Notes under the pieces: model-generated | Told to the model about the DNA's origin: nothing | Database searches by the model: none | The model's input: only the letters and a program-made list of their open reading frames with translations | Position numbers and translations under genes: made by a program | Shown here: one piece after another, positions 30,059 to 38,485 of the stretch | Layout of the letters: each line of letters begins with the position of its first letter | Numbering within the stretch: position 1 is the first letter of the stretch | Assembly: GCF_014200175.1 (NCBI RefSeq) | Contig: NZ_JACHBD010000011.1 | Location: 62,001-126,000 of the forward strand | Origin: Rhizobium lentis | GTDB lineage: Bacteria > Pseudomonadota > Alphaproteobacteria > Rhizobiales > Rhizobiaceae | DNA length: 64,000 nucleotides | Reading direction: 5' to 3'

Positions 30059-30964
30059 ATGTCTTACGAAGTCATCGTCATCGGCGGCAATTTTGCCGGC
30101 CTGTCGGCCGCCATGCAGCTTGCCCGGGCGCGGCGGCGGGTTCTGCTCGTCGATGCGGGCATGCCGCGAAACCGATTTTCGCAGGCCGCGCACGGTTTTC
30201 TCGGTCAGGACGGCCGGGCACCGGCGGCGATCATGGAGGAGGGGAAGAGACAGCTTTCGCTTTATCCGAACATCACGCTGCGCGACGGCAAGGTCGTCCA
30301 CGCGCAGAAGCAGGATGACCAATTCATCGTCGGCATCGAAGGCGGCGGCGAAGAACGCGCTCGCCGACTCATTCTCGCAACCGGCGTCAGCGACACGCTG
30401 CCCGAGATTGCCGGCCTCGGAGACCGCTGGGGGCGCTCGGTGCTGCACTGCCCCTATTGCCATGGTTATGAGGTGAGCGGCGGCGAGCTTGGTGTCCTTG
30501 CAAACCATCAGCACTCGGCGCATTCGGCCATGATGATCCCGGACTGGGGCGCGACCACCTTTTTCACCCAGGCGCAGTTCGAGCCCGATGAAGAGCAGCT
30601 GGCGCGGCTGACGGCCCGCGGGGTGCGCATCGAACACACCCCGGTCGTGGAATTGCTGGGCGATACTCCGGAGCTCGAGGCGGTGCGCCTCGCCGATGGC
30701 CGGATCGTGCCGCTCGACGCCATCTTCGTCGCGCCGAAGACGGCGATGGCGAGCCCCGTTGCCGAGCAACTCGGCTGCGCTTTCGATGACGGTGCCTTCG
30801 GGCCGGTCATCCGGATCGGCGAAAACAAGGAGACCAGCATCACGGGCGTCTTCGCCGCCGGCGATGCGGCAAGCTCCATGCATAGCGGCACGCTTGCCTC
30901 GGCATCCGGCGTGCTCGCCGGCGTGCATTGCCATCAGTCGCTGGTGATGCAGTCTGCCGGATAG
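30059..30964 (+). CDS. NAD(P)/FAD-dependent oxidoreductase, thioredoxin-reductase-like
   Basis: 301 residues, the size of bacterial thioredoxin reductase. FAD-binding VIVIGGNFAGLSAAMQLARA at the start, the redox motif CPYC at 131-134 (HCPYCHGYE), and the closing TGVFAAGDAAS flavin motif. The NADP-binding loop in the middle lacks a clean GGGxxA, so the electron donor is unclear. ATG 30059 follows GAGGGA. Divergent from the Rrf2 regulator, a common pairing in thiol or electrophile stress. A 70-base remnant of a second copy of this gene is present at 31439-31510. Confidence 0.87.
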   Translation: MSYEVIVIGGNFAGLSAAMQLARARRRVLLVDAGMPRNRFSQAAHGFLGQDGRAPAAIMEEGKRQLSLYPNITLRDGKVVHAQKQDDQFIVGIEGGGEERARRLILATGVSDTLPEIAGLGDRWGRSVLHCPYCHGYEVSGGELGVLANHQHSAHSAMMIPDWGATTFFTQAQFEPDEEQLARLTARGVRIEHTPVVELLGDTPELEAVRLADGRIVPLDAIFVAPKTAMASPVAEQLGCAFDDGAFGPVIRIGENKETSITGVFAAGDAASSMHSGTLASASGVLAGVHCHQSLVMQSAG

Positions 30965-31106
30965 GTGCTACGGCGGCGCGTCGGTTGACCGAGTGCGCCC
31001 AGGCAGATCCCGCAGCGTCCCCTCGGTTCCGCCGCCTGATGGGTACGGGAGCTTCAGAATTCGCAGGTTTGTATTGCACCGCAGATTCTAAATTAGGGAT
31101 ATTGCA

Positions 31107-31436
31107 ATGAAATTACGGATTTTAGGTGCATTGGCGCTTATTCTTTCTGCTACAGGTCACGCTCAGGCCGGAGATCGCATGGCCGCAGCCATGTTCTTTC
31201 GTGAGGTGTCGAAATCTTCATGCGGTTTCAAGATGACGCCAGAATGGGCAATCAAAGCTGCAACCATTCTTGGAATGTCGGATCCTATCCACGAGCCAGT
31301 GCTCTCGGCGGTGTTTGCAGTTTGTGAAGCGGTAAAAAAGGGAAAGAAAGGCAAAACTATTGAGATCCGGGCTCCCGACAAACATAAAGTGATGCGGAAG
31401 GTCATTTTGGAAAAAGCCGAGTGGTGGCAAGCATGA
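31107..31436 (+). CDS. Small secreted protein of unknown function, low G+C
   Basis: 109 residues beginning with a clear signal peptide (LRILGALALILSATGHAQA, cleavage near residue 22). The mature part is about 87 residues, basic at the end (KKGKKGKTIEIRAPDKHK), with two cysteines that could pair. I do not recognise the family. Its G+C content is visibly lower than that of its neighbours, with AT-rich codons (AAA, ATT, TTT, TCT) rare elsewhere in the window. It sits between the oxidoreductase gene and a broken fragment of that same gene, so it was probably brought in by recombination. Confidence 0.65.
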   Translation: MKLRILGALALILSATGHAQAGDRMAAAMFFREVSKSSCGFKMTPEWAIKAATILGMSDPIHEPVLSAVFAVCEAVKKGKKGKTIEIRAPDKHKVMRKVILEKAEWWQA

Positions 31437-31438
31437 TG

Positions 31439-31510
31439 CGGAATTCACGTCCGCATCGAAGCCGGTGGAGAAGAAGGTGGCCGGCGCCTCATTCTTGCAG
31501 CCGGCGTCAG
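31439..31510 (+). pseudogene. Remnant of a paralogue of the thioredoxin-reductase-like gene
   Basis: In the frame from 31456 this reads IEAGGEEGGRRLILAAGV, against IEGGGEERARRLILATGV in the intact gene (residues 93-110). The match continues upstream at DNA level (AATTCA-CGTCCGCATCGAAG against AATTCATCGTCGGCATCGAAG) with a one-base deletion, so the frame is broken. It begins directly after the stop of the low-G+C gene. Downstream similarity is lost within a few codons. Confidence 0.75.
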
Positions 31511-31579
31511 GTTGAGAACGCCGGCTGACGCCAGACTCCGCTCTCGTGCAATGGAAGGCGTGCCCGCACAAGGCTGCCT

Positions 31580-32458
31580 TTACGGCAAAAACAGCACGTT
31601 ATACTGATCGATGTCCCCTGGCAGATCCCGCACCTTCATCTCCTCCTCGCGGTCCTCGAAGAGGACGAGGCAATCCTCATAATAACCGGCAAGCATTGAG
31701 ATGAAGGCTCTCGTGCCCTCAGGTCCATAGAACAGCGGCGTGAACTCCATGTGGAGCGGCACGCGGCGGGCAAGCAGCGGCTGCATCGAGCGGCAGGCGA
31801 CCGGCTCGTAACCCTCGATATCCATCCAGACGAGGCCGATGGCGGCCGGGTCGATCACCAGGTCGGCAAGGATTTCGGAAACCGGCTTCACCGGCACGCG
31901 GATCTTCGTGTCGGTCGCACTTTGGCGGATGGCGCTGCTCTTGCCGTGATTGTTGCGATTGAGGAAAAAATCGATCTCGCCCGCGTGCTCGCCGGCGGCG
32001 CAGTTGACGAGCCGAACTTTCTCCTCCAGCCGGTTCTGGCGGATGTTGAGGGCGAGGAGTGGGAAATTGCGTGGGTCCGGCTCGATGCTAACGATCCGGG
32101 CGTAAGTGTTGCTCATTGCGAAATAGACGGTCTGTGTGCCGATATTGCCGCCGATTTCGAGCAGCGTCGCGTCCTTTCTGAGCAGGCCGCGCTCGCGCAA
32201 TATGACGATCAGCCGGTCGACGGCGTCGCGCTCGAAATGGCCCTTCCGGAAGACCTTGCGGCCGATATAGTCGGCGGGCGAGAAGGTCATCAGATGATCG
32301 CCGGCGTCGACCGTCATCGAGACGACGCGCGGGCCGATATTCTCGATCACCAGGCGGCGGCCGAGGCGGGTGTCGAAGAGGCGCGAGGCGGCTCTATTGC
32401 GCGCCTTGCGCAGGCGGCGGCTCCAATATTTGGCGGTGAGCCAGGGCTTGCCGGGCAT
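31580..32458 (-). CDS. FkbM-family methyltransferase
   Basis: 292 residues. LLEIGGNIGTQTVYFAMSN is motif I of the SAM-binding fold, followed by RIVSIEPDPRNFPLLALNI and WMDIEGYEP, the pattern of FkbM-type O-methyltransferases. Such proteins often methylate sugars or polyketides. The start ATG 32458 overlaps the stop of the CyaC gene by one base (TGATG), so the two genes are translated together; why a methyltransferase is coupled to a membrane cyclase is unknown. The N-terminal 40 basic residues precede the fold. Confidence 0.83.
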   Translation of the reverse strand: MPGKPWLTAKYWSRRLRKARNRAASRLFDTRLGRRLVIENIGPRVVSMTVDAGDHLMTFSPADYIGRKVFRKGHFERDAVDRLIVILRERGLLRKDATLLEIGGNIGTQTVYFAMSNTYARIVSIEPDPRNFPLLALNIRQNRLEEKVRLVNCAAGEHAGEIDFFLNRNNHGKSSAIRQSATDTKIRVPVKPVSEILADLVIDPAAIGLVWMDIEGYEPVACRSMQPLLARRVPLHMEFTPLFYGPEGTRAFISMLAGYYEDCLVLFEDREEEMKVRDLPGDIDQYNVLFLP

Positions 32459-34170
32459 CAGTCTTTTCCTTCGAGCGGTTCTGCCGCTTTCTCTCTCGGA
32501 ATGACATAGACTTTCAAGGGTAGCGCCCGCCCGCGCACGCTGATTTCACGGCTTTCGATGCCGGAAAGGTCGGCGCCGGAACGGGCCGCCACTGGTTCGG
32601 AGATGACGATCGCCGCTTCGAATTCCTTGGCGGCACTTTCCAGCCGGCTTGCGACGTTTACGGTATCGCCTATCGCCGTCATGCTGCGCACCCGGCCGTA
32701 GCCCATCGTTCCGACGACGGCCGGGCCGGTGTGGATGCCGATCGCGATGCGCAGCGGCAGCGCCAGCTCGTCGGCCAGTTCGGCGGCGAGTTTCTCGATT
32801 TCCGTGACGATCGCCGCAGCCGCCTTGAGCGCCTGGTAGCAGGCCTCCTCCGGCGCTGTGTTGAGGCCGAAGAGCGCCATGGCGCCGTCGCCGATGAACT
32901 TGTCGAGCCGCCCGCCCGCCTGCTCCACCGCCTTGCCGATGATGGCGAAATAGCGGTTCAGCAGGAAGACGACGTCGAAGGGCAGGCGCGTTTCTGTCAG
33001 CGTGGTGAAATGGCGGATATCGACGAACAGCACCGCGATTTCGCGCTCGCGGCCTGGGCTCGTCTCCTGGCTGTTTGCCGGCAGGGCGGTTTCGACCGCC
33101 GGCACCAGAAGCGGTGCGACCGCAACGTCGCGGTCCGGGCGCAGCTGGCAGGCAAGGCGAACGTCGGGGCCGGCATTGATGCGCTTGAGCGTCGTCTGCT
33201 CCATCTTGTCCGGCGCGGGCAGGCTTTCGTAATCGCCGAGGATCTGCACGCGGCAGGTGGAGCATTGGCCCTTGCCGCCGCAGACGGAATAATGCGGCAG
33301 GCCACCGAGCCGGCTTGCTTCCAGCACCGTAAAGCCGCGCGGCACGCGGATCACCTCGCCACCCGGATAATGCACCGCCACCTGGTCGAGGCGCTCCTTC
33401 AGCCGGCGCCGGGCGCGGGCGACGACGACGATGAGCAGCGAGGCCGAGAAAGCGGCGTAGAGTCCGGCGCGAACCGCGGCGGTCCTGGCGCGGACCTCAG
33501 GGTCGTGGAGATAGTGAGCGTTGAGGTTCACCTCGTACGGATTGGTCGCCAGCTGATAGGAGGGATCGGCAAGCGTGCGGCCCATCTGCACGAAGCCGAG
33601 AACCGAGAGCACCGGCACGAGGATCGCCAGCGCCAGCAGCAACGGCGCGGCGCTTGTATACCACGGGCGGTAACGCAACCAAAAATGGATCCCGATGCAG
33701 CCGTGAAACCAGACGGCGACGACGCCGAGCACCTGGCGGGCACCATTCGCGGGGTTCTTAATCCACAGCTGCTCGACGACCGTCTCGTAGTCGTCGATGT
33801 AGCCATAGAGGTCATGGGCGATGCGCGTGCCGATAACATGATCGATCAGAAGCAGCGGGATCAGCAGGCCGAGCACGATCTGCGCAGTTTCGCCCTTCGG
33901 TATGACTAGGCTTCGGCGCATGTAGATGGCGCGCAGCACCAGCGTCATGTGGATCACGACTGATGAATAGAACACCGCCGTGCCGACGGGATTGCGCCAG
34001 ATGGCGAGGAAGAGGTGACGGGCCTTGTCGGCGGCGGCGAGCGAAATCAGCCCGAGCGCATGGTTGGACAAATGCAGCAGGACGAAAATGAAAATGACGA
34101 GGCCGGAACCAAGCCTTGCCCGTCTGATCGCGCGTTCCGAAAAAATCCCTGTGGCTGAGGCCGTCGTCAT
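32458..34170 (-). CDS. cyaC: Membrane diheme/2Fe-2S adenylate cyclase, CyaC-like
   Basis: 570 residues in three parts. Residues 1-250 form a six-helix membrane anchor with histidines at 33, 37, 74, 111, 119, 156 and 162, resembling diheme succinate dehydrogenase anchors. Residues 262-350 form a plant-type 2Fe-2S ferredoxin domain with Cys297, Cys303, Cys306 and Cys341. Residues 375-570 form a class III cyclase with metal Asp384 (VLFVDIRHF) and FIGDGAMALFG. This is the architecture reported for Sinorhizobium meliloti CyaC, a quinone-responsive redox-controlled adenylate cyclase. It presumably links respiratory-chain redox state to cAMP. The symbol is by architecture, not by alignment. Coupled to an FkbM methyltransferase gene. 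Confidence 0.85.
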   Translation of the reverse strand: MTTASATGIFSERAIRRARLGSGLVIFIFVLLHLSNHALGLISLAAADKARHLFLAIWRNPVGTAVFYSSVVIHMTLVLRAIYMRRSLVIPKGETAQIVLGLLIPLLLIDHVIGTRIAHDLYGYIDDYETVVEQLWIKNPANGARQVLGVVAVWFHGCIGIHFWLRYRPWYTSAAPLLLALAILVPVLSVLGFVQMGRTLADPSYQLATNPYEVNLNAHYLHDPEVRARTAAVRAGLYAAFSASLLIVVVARARRRLKERLDQVAVHYPGGEVIRVPRGFTVLEASRLGGLPHYSVCGGKGQCSTCRVQILGDYESLPAPDKMEQTTLKRINAGPDVRLACQLRPDRDVAVAPLLVPAVETALPANSQETSPGREREIAVLFVDIRHFTTLTETRLPFDVVFLLNRYFAIIGKAVEQAGGRLDKFIGDGAMALFGLNTAPEEACYQALKAAAAIVTEIEKLAAELADELALPLRIAIGIHTGPAVVGTMGYGRVRSMTAIGDTVNVASRLESAAKEFEAAIVISEPVAARSGADLSGIESREISVRGRALPLKVYVIPREKAAEPLEGKD

Positions 34171-34442
34171 TCATTCCCGTTCTTGTCGATAAATCCGAGG
34201 CCCATAGAGATTGGGAAAGAGGCGGAATTGCTTCGACCGCGATCACATTCCATATGTGTATGCGCAACTTTTTAGGAAGGCGGCAATAAGGGAATTTTTT
34301 AGGCGCGAGCATGAGGCCGCAAAGCATGCAACTTTCCGCCCGCCATCATGCTCTATCGCTTTGATTCGGCTATATGTTCTGATAAACCCTTGATCACCCG
34401 CAAACACCATTTGGAAACAGTGTGTCTATGAGGAATGCAGGG

Positions 34443-35531
34443 ATGCGGGTCGCCTTCTATGCGCCGATGAAATCGCCGAACCATCCGGTACCCTCGGGCG
34501 ACCGGCTGATGGCGCGGCTGTTGATCCGCGCATTGGAGCTTGCCGGTCATCAGGTCGAGGTCGTCTCCGAATTCCGCACCCATGCGGCGACGCCGGAGGC
34601 AGCCGCGGCGCTCGAACCCGCTATCTCAGCCGAATTGGCGCGGCTGCGGGCGAAATGGCAAGGTCTACCACGGCCGGATCTCTGGTTCTGCTACCATCCC
34701 TATTACAAATCGCCCGATCCTTTCGGGCCGGTGATCTCGGCCGCATTCGCCATTCCCTATGTCACCGCGGAGGCCTCCTATGCGGCAAAACGCGACCGGG
34801 CCGGTTGGGCGGCCCGGCAGAAGCGCGTGGGCGAGGCGATCATGCAGGCGGCCGTCAATATCGGTTTCACCGAACGGGACCGGGCCGGGCTTTCCGCCGC
34901 CTTTCCGCAGGCGCGGCTTGCGGCGTTCAAACCCTTCATCGATCCGGCGCTGTTCGAGGTGGTGGCGCCGGCACCCGATCCCAGTCGGCTGATGACGGTC
35001 GCGATGATGAGGGCCGGCGACAAGATGGAAAGCTACGCGATGCTCGCAAAAGCATTGCGGCTGCTTGAAAACAGGCCATGGACCCTTGCGATCATCGGCG
35101 ATGGGCCGATGCGCCGGGAGGTGGAGGCACTGTTTGGCCGCTTTCCCGGCCGCATCGAATGGCTGGGCGAGCAAGGTGAGCCTGAGATCGCCGGCCTGCT
35201 CGCGCGCGGCGGCATCTATGTCTGGCCCGGCTGCGGCGAGGCCTATGGCCTTGCCTATCTGGAGGCTCAGGCAGCCGGCCTGCCCGTCGTGGCGCAGCAA
35301 ACGGCGGGTGTGCCCGCCGTGGTCGAGGCCGGCGTCACCGGCCTGCTGACGCCGGAGGGCGATGTCGTCGCCTATGCCGGGGCCATCGCGGCCCTCCTCG
35401 GCGACCAGCAGAAGCGAGACGCGATGGGGCAGGCGGCGCGGCGTTTCGTGCTCGAGGAGCGCTCGCTCGCGACGGCTGCCCGCGCCCTGGATGAGATTTT
35501 GCGCAACAGCGCACGAACAGGAGTGAGGTGA
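34443..35531 (+). CDS. GT4-family glycosyltransferase
   Basis: 362 residues. MRVAFYAPMKSPNHPVPSGDRLMARLL is a GT-B start; the donor-binding half has YVWPGCGEAYGLAYLEAQAAGLPVVAQ with the EX7E pair typical of GT4. ATG 34443 follows GAGGA at eight bases; ATG 34428 and GTG 34422 are upstream alternatives. The stop overlaps the following deacetylase-like gene (TGATG), so both act together on the same polysaccharide or glycolipid. Divergent from the CyaC gene across 272 bases. Confidence 0.85.
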   Translation: MRVAFYAPMKSPNHPVPSGDRLMARLLIRALELAGHQVEVVSEFRTHAATPEAAAALEPAISAELARLRAKWQGLPRPDLWFCYHPYYKSPDPFGPVISAAFAIPYVTAEASYAAKRDRAGWAARQKRVGEAIMQAAVNIGFTERDRAGLSAAFPQARLAAFKPFIDPALFEVVAPAPDPSRLMTVAMMRAGDKMESYAMLAKALRLLENRPWTLAIIGDGPMRREVEALFGRFPGRIEWLGEQGEPEIAGLLARGGIYVWPGCGEAYGLAYLEAQAAGLPVVAQQTAGVPAVVEAGVTGLLTPEGDVVAYAGAIAALLGDQQKRDAMGQAARRFVLEERSLATAARALDEILRNSARTGVR

Positions 35532-36283
35532 TGAGCGAAGGGATGAGCTGGGAACCGCTGCGCCGCGAGCTCGACCGCTGGCGAGCCGCCGACCGCGTGG
35601 CGCGGCTCTGGCTGCGCGACGACGATGCCGTCGAGCCGACGCCTGATCTGGAGCGGCTGTTAGCGCTGGCCGGCGAGAACGGGATTCCGCTGACCCTTGC
35701 CGTTATTCCTGCCCTGACCGGCGAGGCGTTGGCGGCGCGGCTGGCGGCGGAAGAAGGCGTCGCCGTTGCCGTGCATGGCTGGTCGCATACCAACCATGCC
35801 GGGCCGGAACGCAAGAAACAGGAACTCGGCGGCGAACGGCCGGCCGAGGTGGTGCTGGGCGAGCTGCGTGCAGGATGGCAGCTCCTGAAGCGGCTGCATC
35901 CCGCCCGTTTCCTGCCGGCGCTGGTGCCGCCGTGGAACCGGATCGACGCCGCGCTCATCCCGGCGTTGCCCCAACTCGCCTTTGCGGCGCTTTCAGTTTA
36001 CGGGCGGGCAAGAGAGGGCGGGCCGATCCCGCTTCTCAACACCCATGTCGACATTATCGACTGGCACGGCCCGCGAGGCGGCCGCAGCAAGGAGGAGCTG
36101 GTGGCCGAATTGGTCGCCGAACTCCGCGACCGGTTTGCCGGCAATGATGAGCCGATCGGCGTGCTCACCCATCATCTGGTGCACGATGATGCAGCCTGGG
36201 ATTTCCTGGCGGACTTGTTTGCGGTGACGGCCGATCACCCTGCCGTCTCCTGGTCGTCGGCGGCCACACTCCTCAAACTTTAA
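35531..36283 (+). CDS. Polysaccharide deacetylase-like protein (NodB fold)
   Basis: 250 residues. LWLRDDDAVEPTPDLERLL carries the acidic motif 1, and VAVHGWSHTNHA has the HxxxH zinc motif 2 of carbohydrate esterase family 4-like proteins; LVPPWNRIDAALIPAL resembles motif 3. Such enzymes remove N-acetyl groups from glycans. No signal peptide is visible, so it should be cytoplasmic, which suits action on a lipid- or nucleotide-linked intermediate made by the coupled glycosyltransferase. ATG 35531 overlaps the preceding stop; GTG 35528 is possible. Confidence 0.78.
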   Translation: MSEGMSWEPLRRELDRWRAADRVARLWLRDDDAVEPTPDLERLLALAGENGIPLTLAVIPALTGEALAARLAAEEGVAVAVHGWSHTNHAGPERKKQELGGERPAEVVLGELRAGWQLLKRLHPARFLPALVPPWNRIDAALIPALPQLAFAALSVYGRAREGGPIPLLNTHVDIIDWHGPRGGRSKEELVAELVAELRDRFAGNDEPIGVLTHHLVHDDAAWDFLADLFAVTADHPAVSWSSAATLLKL

Positions 36284-36292
36284 GCTTGGCGA

Positions 36293-37168
36293 TTATGCGG
36301 CATGAAAGCGCCCGAGGAAGTCCCGCATCAGTGCTGCGACCTCATCCAGATGCGTCTCGAGCAGCCAGTGCCCGCCGTCGAGAAGATGCAGTTCGGCATC
36401 CGGCAGATCACGGAGATAGGCCCGCGCCGATTGTTCCGGCATATAGTGGTCGTTCGGCCCCCAAACGATCAGGGTCGGCGGCCGGTATTGCCTGAGATAT
36501 TTCCGGTGCTCGGGAAACCAGGCGCGGTTCTCCTTCAATCCGGCGATCAGGTCGATGGCGATTTCCTTGCGCTGCGGCGTGATCATTGACCAGTGCAGCC
36601 TCCAGAGATCCGGCGGGATCGCGTCGGCCAGAGGCGACGGCAGGTCGTTGAGGAATTCCTCCCGGAACGTCTCCTCGCTGATTGCTTGCGCCAGCGCCTT
36701 CCTCATCTCCGCGCGCGGGAGCGCCCACGTCACTTCGATATCGGCATATTTCGGCCCGAGCGCATCCTCATAGGGAATATCGCCATTCTGGATGATCAGC
36801 GCCACGATGCGGCTGGGGTGTTTGATCGCCAGCCGCGCTCCGATCGGCGAGCCGAAATCGTGGAGGTAGAGGGCGAAGCGGTCGACATCGAGCACGCCGA
36901 TAAAAGCCTCCAGCCAAGCGGCATAGCCATCGAAGCTGTAGTCGAAATCGTCGGGCGTGCCGCTGTAGCCCGCGCCGGGGAAATCCGGGGCGATCAAGCG
37001 CCAGCGGTCGGCAAGGCGCGGCATGAGATTGCGAAATTCGTAAGACGAGCATGGATAGCCGTGCGGCAGCAGCAGGACCGGCGCCTCCTTCGGACCCGCC
37101 TCACGGTAAAAAATCTCGATACCTGCAACGGTGGTGATGTGATGTCGGACGAGCATGGCGAGATTCAC
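36293..37168 (-). CDS. Alpha/beta hydrolase, epoxide-hydrolase/haloalkane-dehalogenase-like, GTG start
   Basis: 291 residues. Oxyanion segment LLLPHGYPCSSYEFRNL, nucleophile elbow at LYLHDFGSPIGARLA, where Asp replaces the usual Ser (HDFGSP), and the closing His in DGGHWLLETH. The Asp nucleophile points to an epoxide hydrolase or dehalogenase rather than an esterase. GTG 37168 is chosen: AGGAGG lies seven bases upstream and the GTGA overlaps the stop of the GFA-family gene by four bases. ATG 37156 has no ribosome site. Substrate unknown. Confidence 0.83.
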   Translation of the reverse strand: MNLAMLVRHHITTVAGIEIFYREAGPKEAPVLLLPHGYPCSSYEFRNLMPRLADRWRLIAPDFPGAGYSGTPDDFDYSFDGYAAWLEAFIGVLDVDRFALYLHDFGSPIGARLAIKHPSRIVALIIQNGDIPYEDALGPKYADIEVTWALPRAEMRKALAQAISEETFREEFLNDLPSPLADAIPPDLWRLHWSMITPQRKEIAIDLIAGLKENRAWFPEHRKYLRQYRPPTLIVWGPNDHYMPEQSARAYLRDLPDAELHLLDGGHWLLETHLDEVAALMRDFLGRFHAA

Positions 37169-37539
37169 GTTCGGTCCTCCTGATACTGCTCGGCGCCCTC
37201 CACGGGCCGCAGCCATGCCTCGCGGCGTTTGATCCAGAGTTCGTAGCGCGGCGTGAGCGGCGTCGGCGCCTCCTTGAGGATGCCGAGCTTGATCTCCGCC
37301 TCCTGTTCATCGGCGGAAAACAGACGCGAACCGCAGCCGGTGCAGAAGCGTCGGCCATGGAATTCACCTGTTTCGCCGGAATGTTCAAATTGGCCGGCGG
37401 GCCAGACGCCGTAAAAGGTAAAGGCCGAACCGCTTTCCTTTCGGCAGTCGGTGCAGTGACAAATGCCGACGCGCAGCGGTTCGCCACGAACAGAAAGTTT
37501 CACCTGCCCGCAAAGGCATTGTCCGGTAAGCACGGTCAT
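37165..37539 (-). CDS. GFA-family (Mss4-like fold) zinc protein
   Basis: 124 residues with the zinc-binding cysteine pattern of the family: CLCGQVKL, CHCTDCRKESGS and CTGCGS. Founding members were described as glutathione-dependent formaldehyde-activating enzymes, but most homologues have no proven activity. It is translationally coupled to the alpha/beta hydrolase downstream, suggesting a shared detoxification role. The start ATG 37539 is well placed. Confidence 0.85.
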   Translation of the reverse strand: MTVLTGQCLCGQVKLSVRGEPLRVGICHCTDCRKESGSAFTFYGVWPAGQFEHSGETGEFHGRRFCTGCGSRLFSADEQEAEIKLGILKEAPTPLTPRYELWIKRREAWLRPVEGAEQYQEDRT

Positions 37540-37654
37540 GGCTGATACCCCGTTTCATCGATCTTGCGCTGCCGAGGAAACGGTCGGACCCGGCATCTGT
37601 TCCGTCAGCAAGGCGCGAACGGCCGGCGTCTTGCGCGGCGCGGAGGCCGGTGTT

Positions 37655-38485
37655 CTAGATCACCACGGTCTGGTTGTCGCGAGCGGCGAAGGCGCCGGGG
37701 AAAGCCGCCTCAGCCTGCGCTTCCATATCGGCCAGCTGTTCGTCCGTGCGGGAAGGGGCGTGGTGGAACAGGGCGAAGCGCTTGGCGCCTGCCATTTTGG
37801 CCAGCTCGGTGCCGTGCTCCCAGGTCGAATGGCCGAAGCCCTTGAAGCGCTGCATCTCGTCTTCATTGTAGGTGCAATCGTAGACGACGAGATCGGCCCC
37901 CTGCATCATCTCCAGTGAGACCGGATCATAGCTGCCGGGGATATGCTCGATATCGTAGATGAGAGCGATCGAACGGCCCTGCCATTCGATGCGGTAGCCG
38001 ATGGCGCCGCCCGGATGGTTCAGCGTGAAAGTCTTGATCTCGATGCCCTCACGCGGGGTCAGAACCTGACCGGCGTGGAAATCGCGGAAATTCATCGTCG
38101 CCTGGCAGATGTCGGTCTTCACCGGGAACCAGGGCGGGCTGATGAACTGCTCGACCATTTCCCGCGTGCTCATCTTGCCGTCGAGATGACCGGACCAGAT
38201 GTTGACGTTGATCGAGGGATAGTAGATCGCCTTGAAGAAGGGCAGGCCGATGATGTGGTCGTAGTGGCAGTGGCTGAAGAACAGATCGACGTCGCTGACG
38301 CCGTCGGCAAGCAGCGACAGTCCTGCCTCGCGCAGGCCGGAACCTGCGTCGAAAAGCAACCGATGTTTTCCGCAGCGAATCTCGATGCAGGAAGTGTTAC
38401 CGCCGTAGCGATCGAACTCGGGGCCCGATACGGGAATACTGCCGCGGACGCCCCAAAATTTTATCTGAAACAGTTCTGTCGTCAT
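37655..38485 (-). CDS. MBL-fold metallo-hydrolase
   Basis: 276 residues. FFSHCHYDHIIGLPFF is the HxHxDH di-metal motif; later ligands are TLNHPGGAIGY, VYDCTYNEDE (Asp) and FHHAPSR (His). The start KFWGVRGSIPVSGPEFDRYGGNTSCIEI is typical of the RNase Z/PhnP-like branch that includes phosphodiesterases. The substrate cannot be read from sequence; a cyclic-nucleotide phosphodiesterase role is possible but unproven. It stands alone. Confidence 0.88.
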   Translation of the reverse strand: MTTELFQIKFWGVRGSIPVSGPEFDRYGGNTSCIEIRCGKHRLLFDAGSGLREAGLSLLADGVSDVDLFFSHCHYDHIIGLPFFKAIYYPSINVNIWSGHLDGKMSTREMVEQFISPPWFPVKTDICQATMNFRDFHAGQVLTPREGIEIKTFTLNHPGGAIGYRIEWQGRSIALIYDIEHIPGSYDPVSLEMMQGADLVVYDCTYNEDEMQRFKGFGHSTWEHGTELAKMAGAKRFALFHHAPSRTDEQLADMEAQAEAAFPGAFAARDNQTVVI

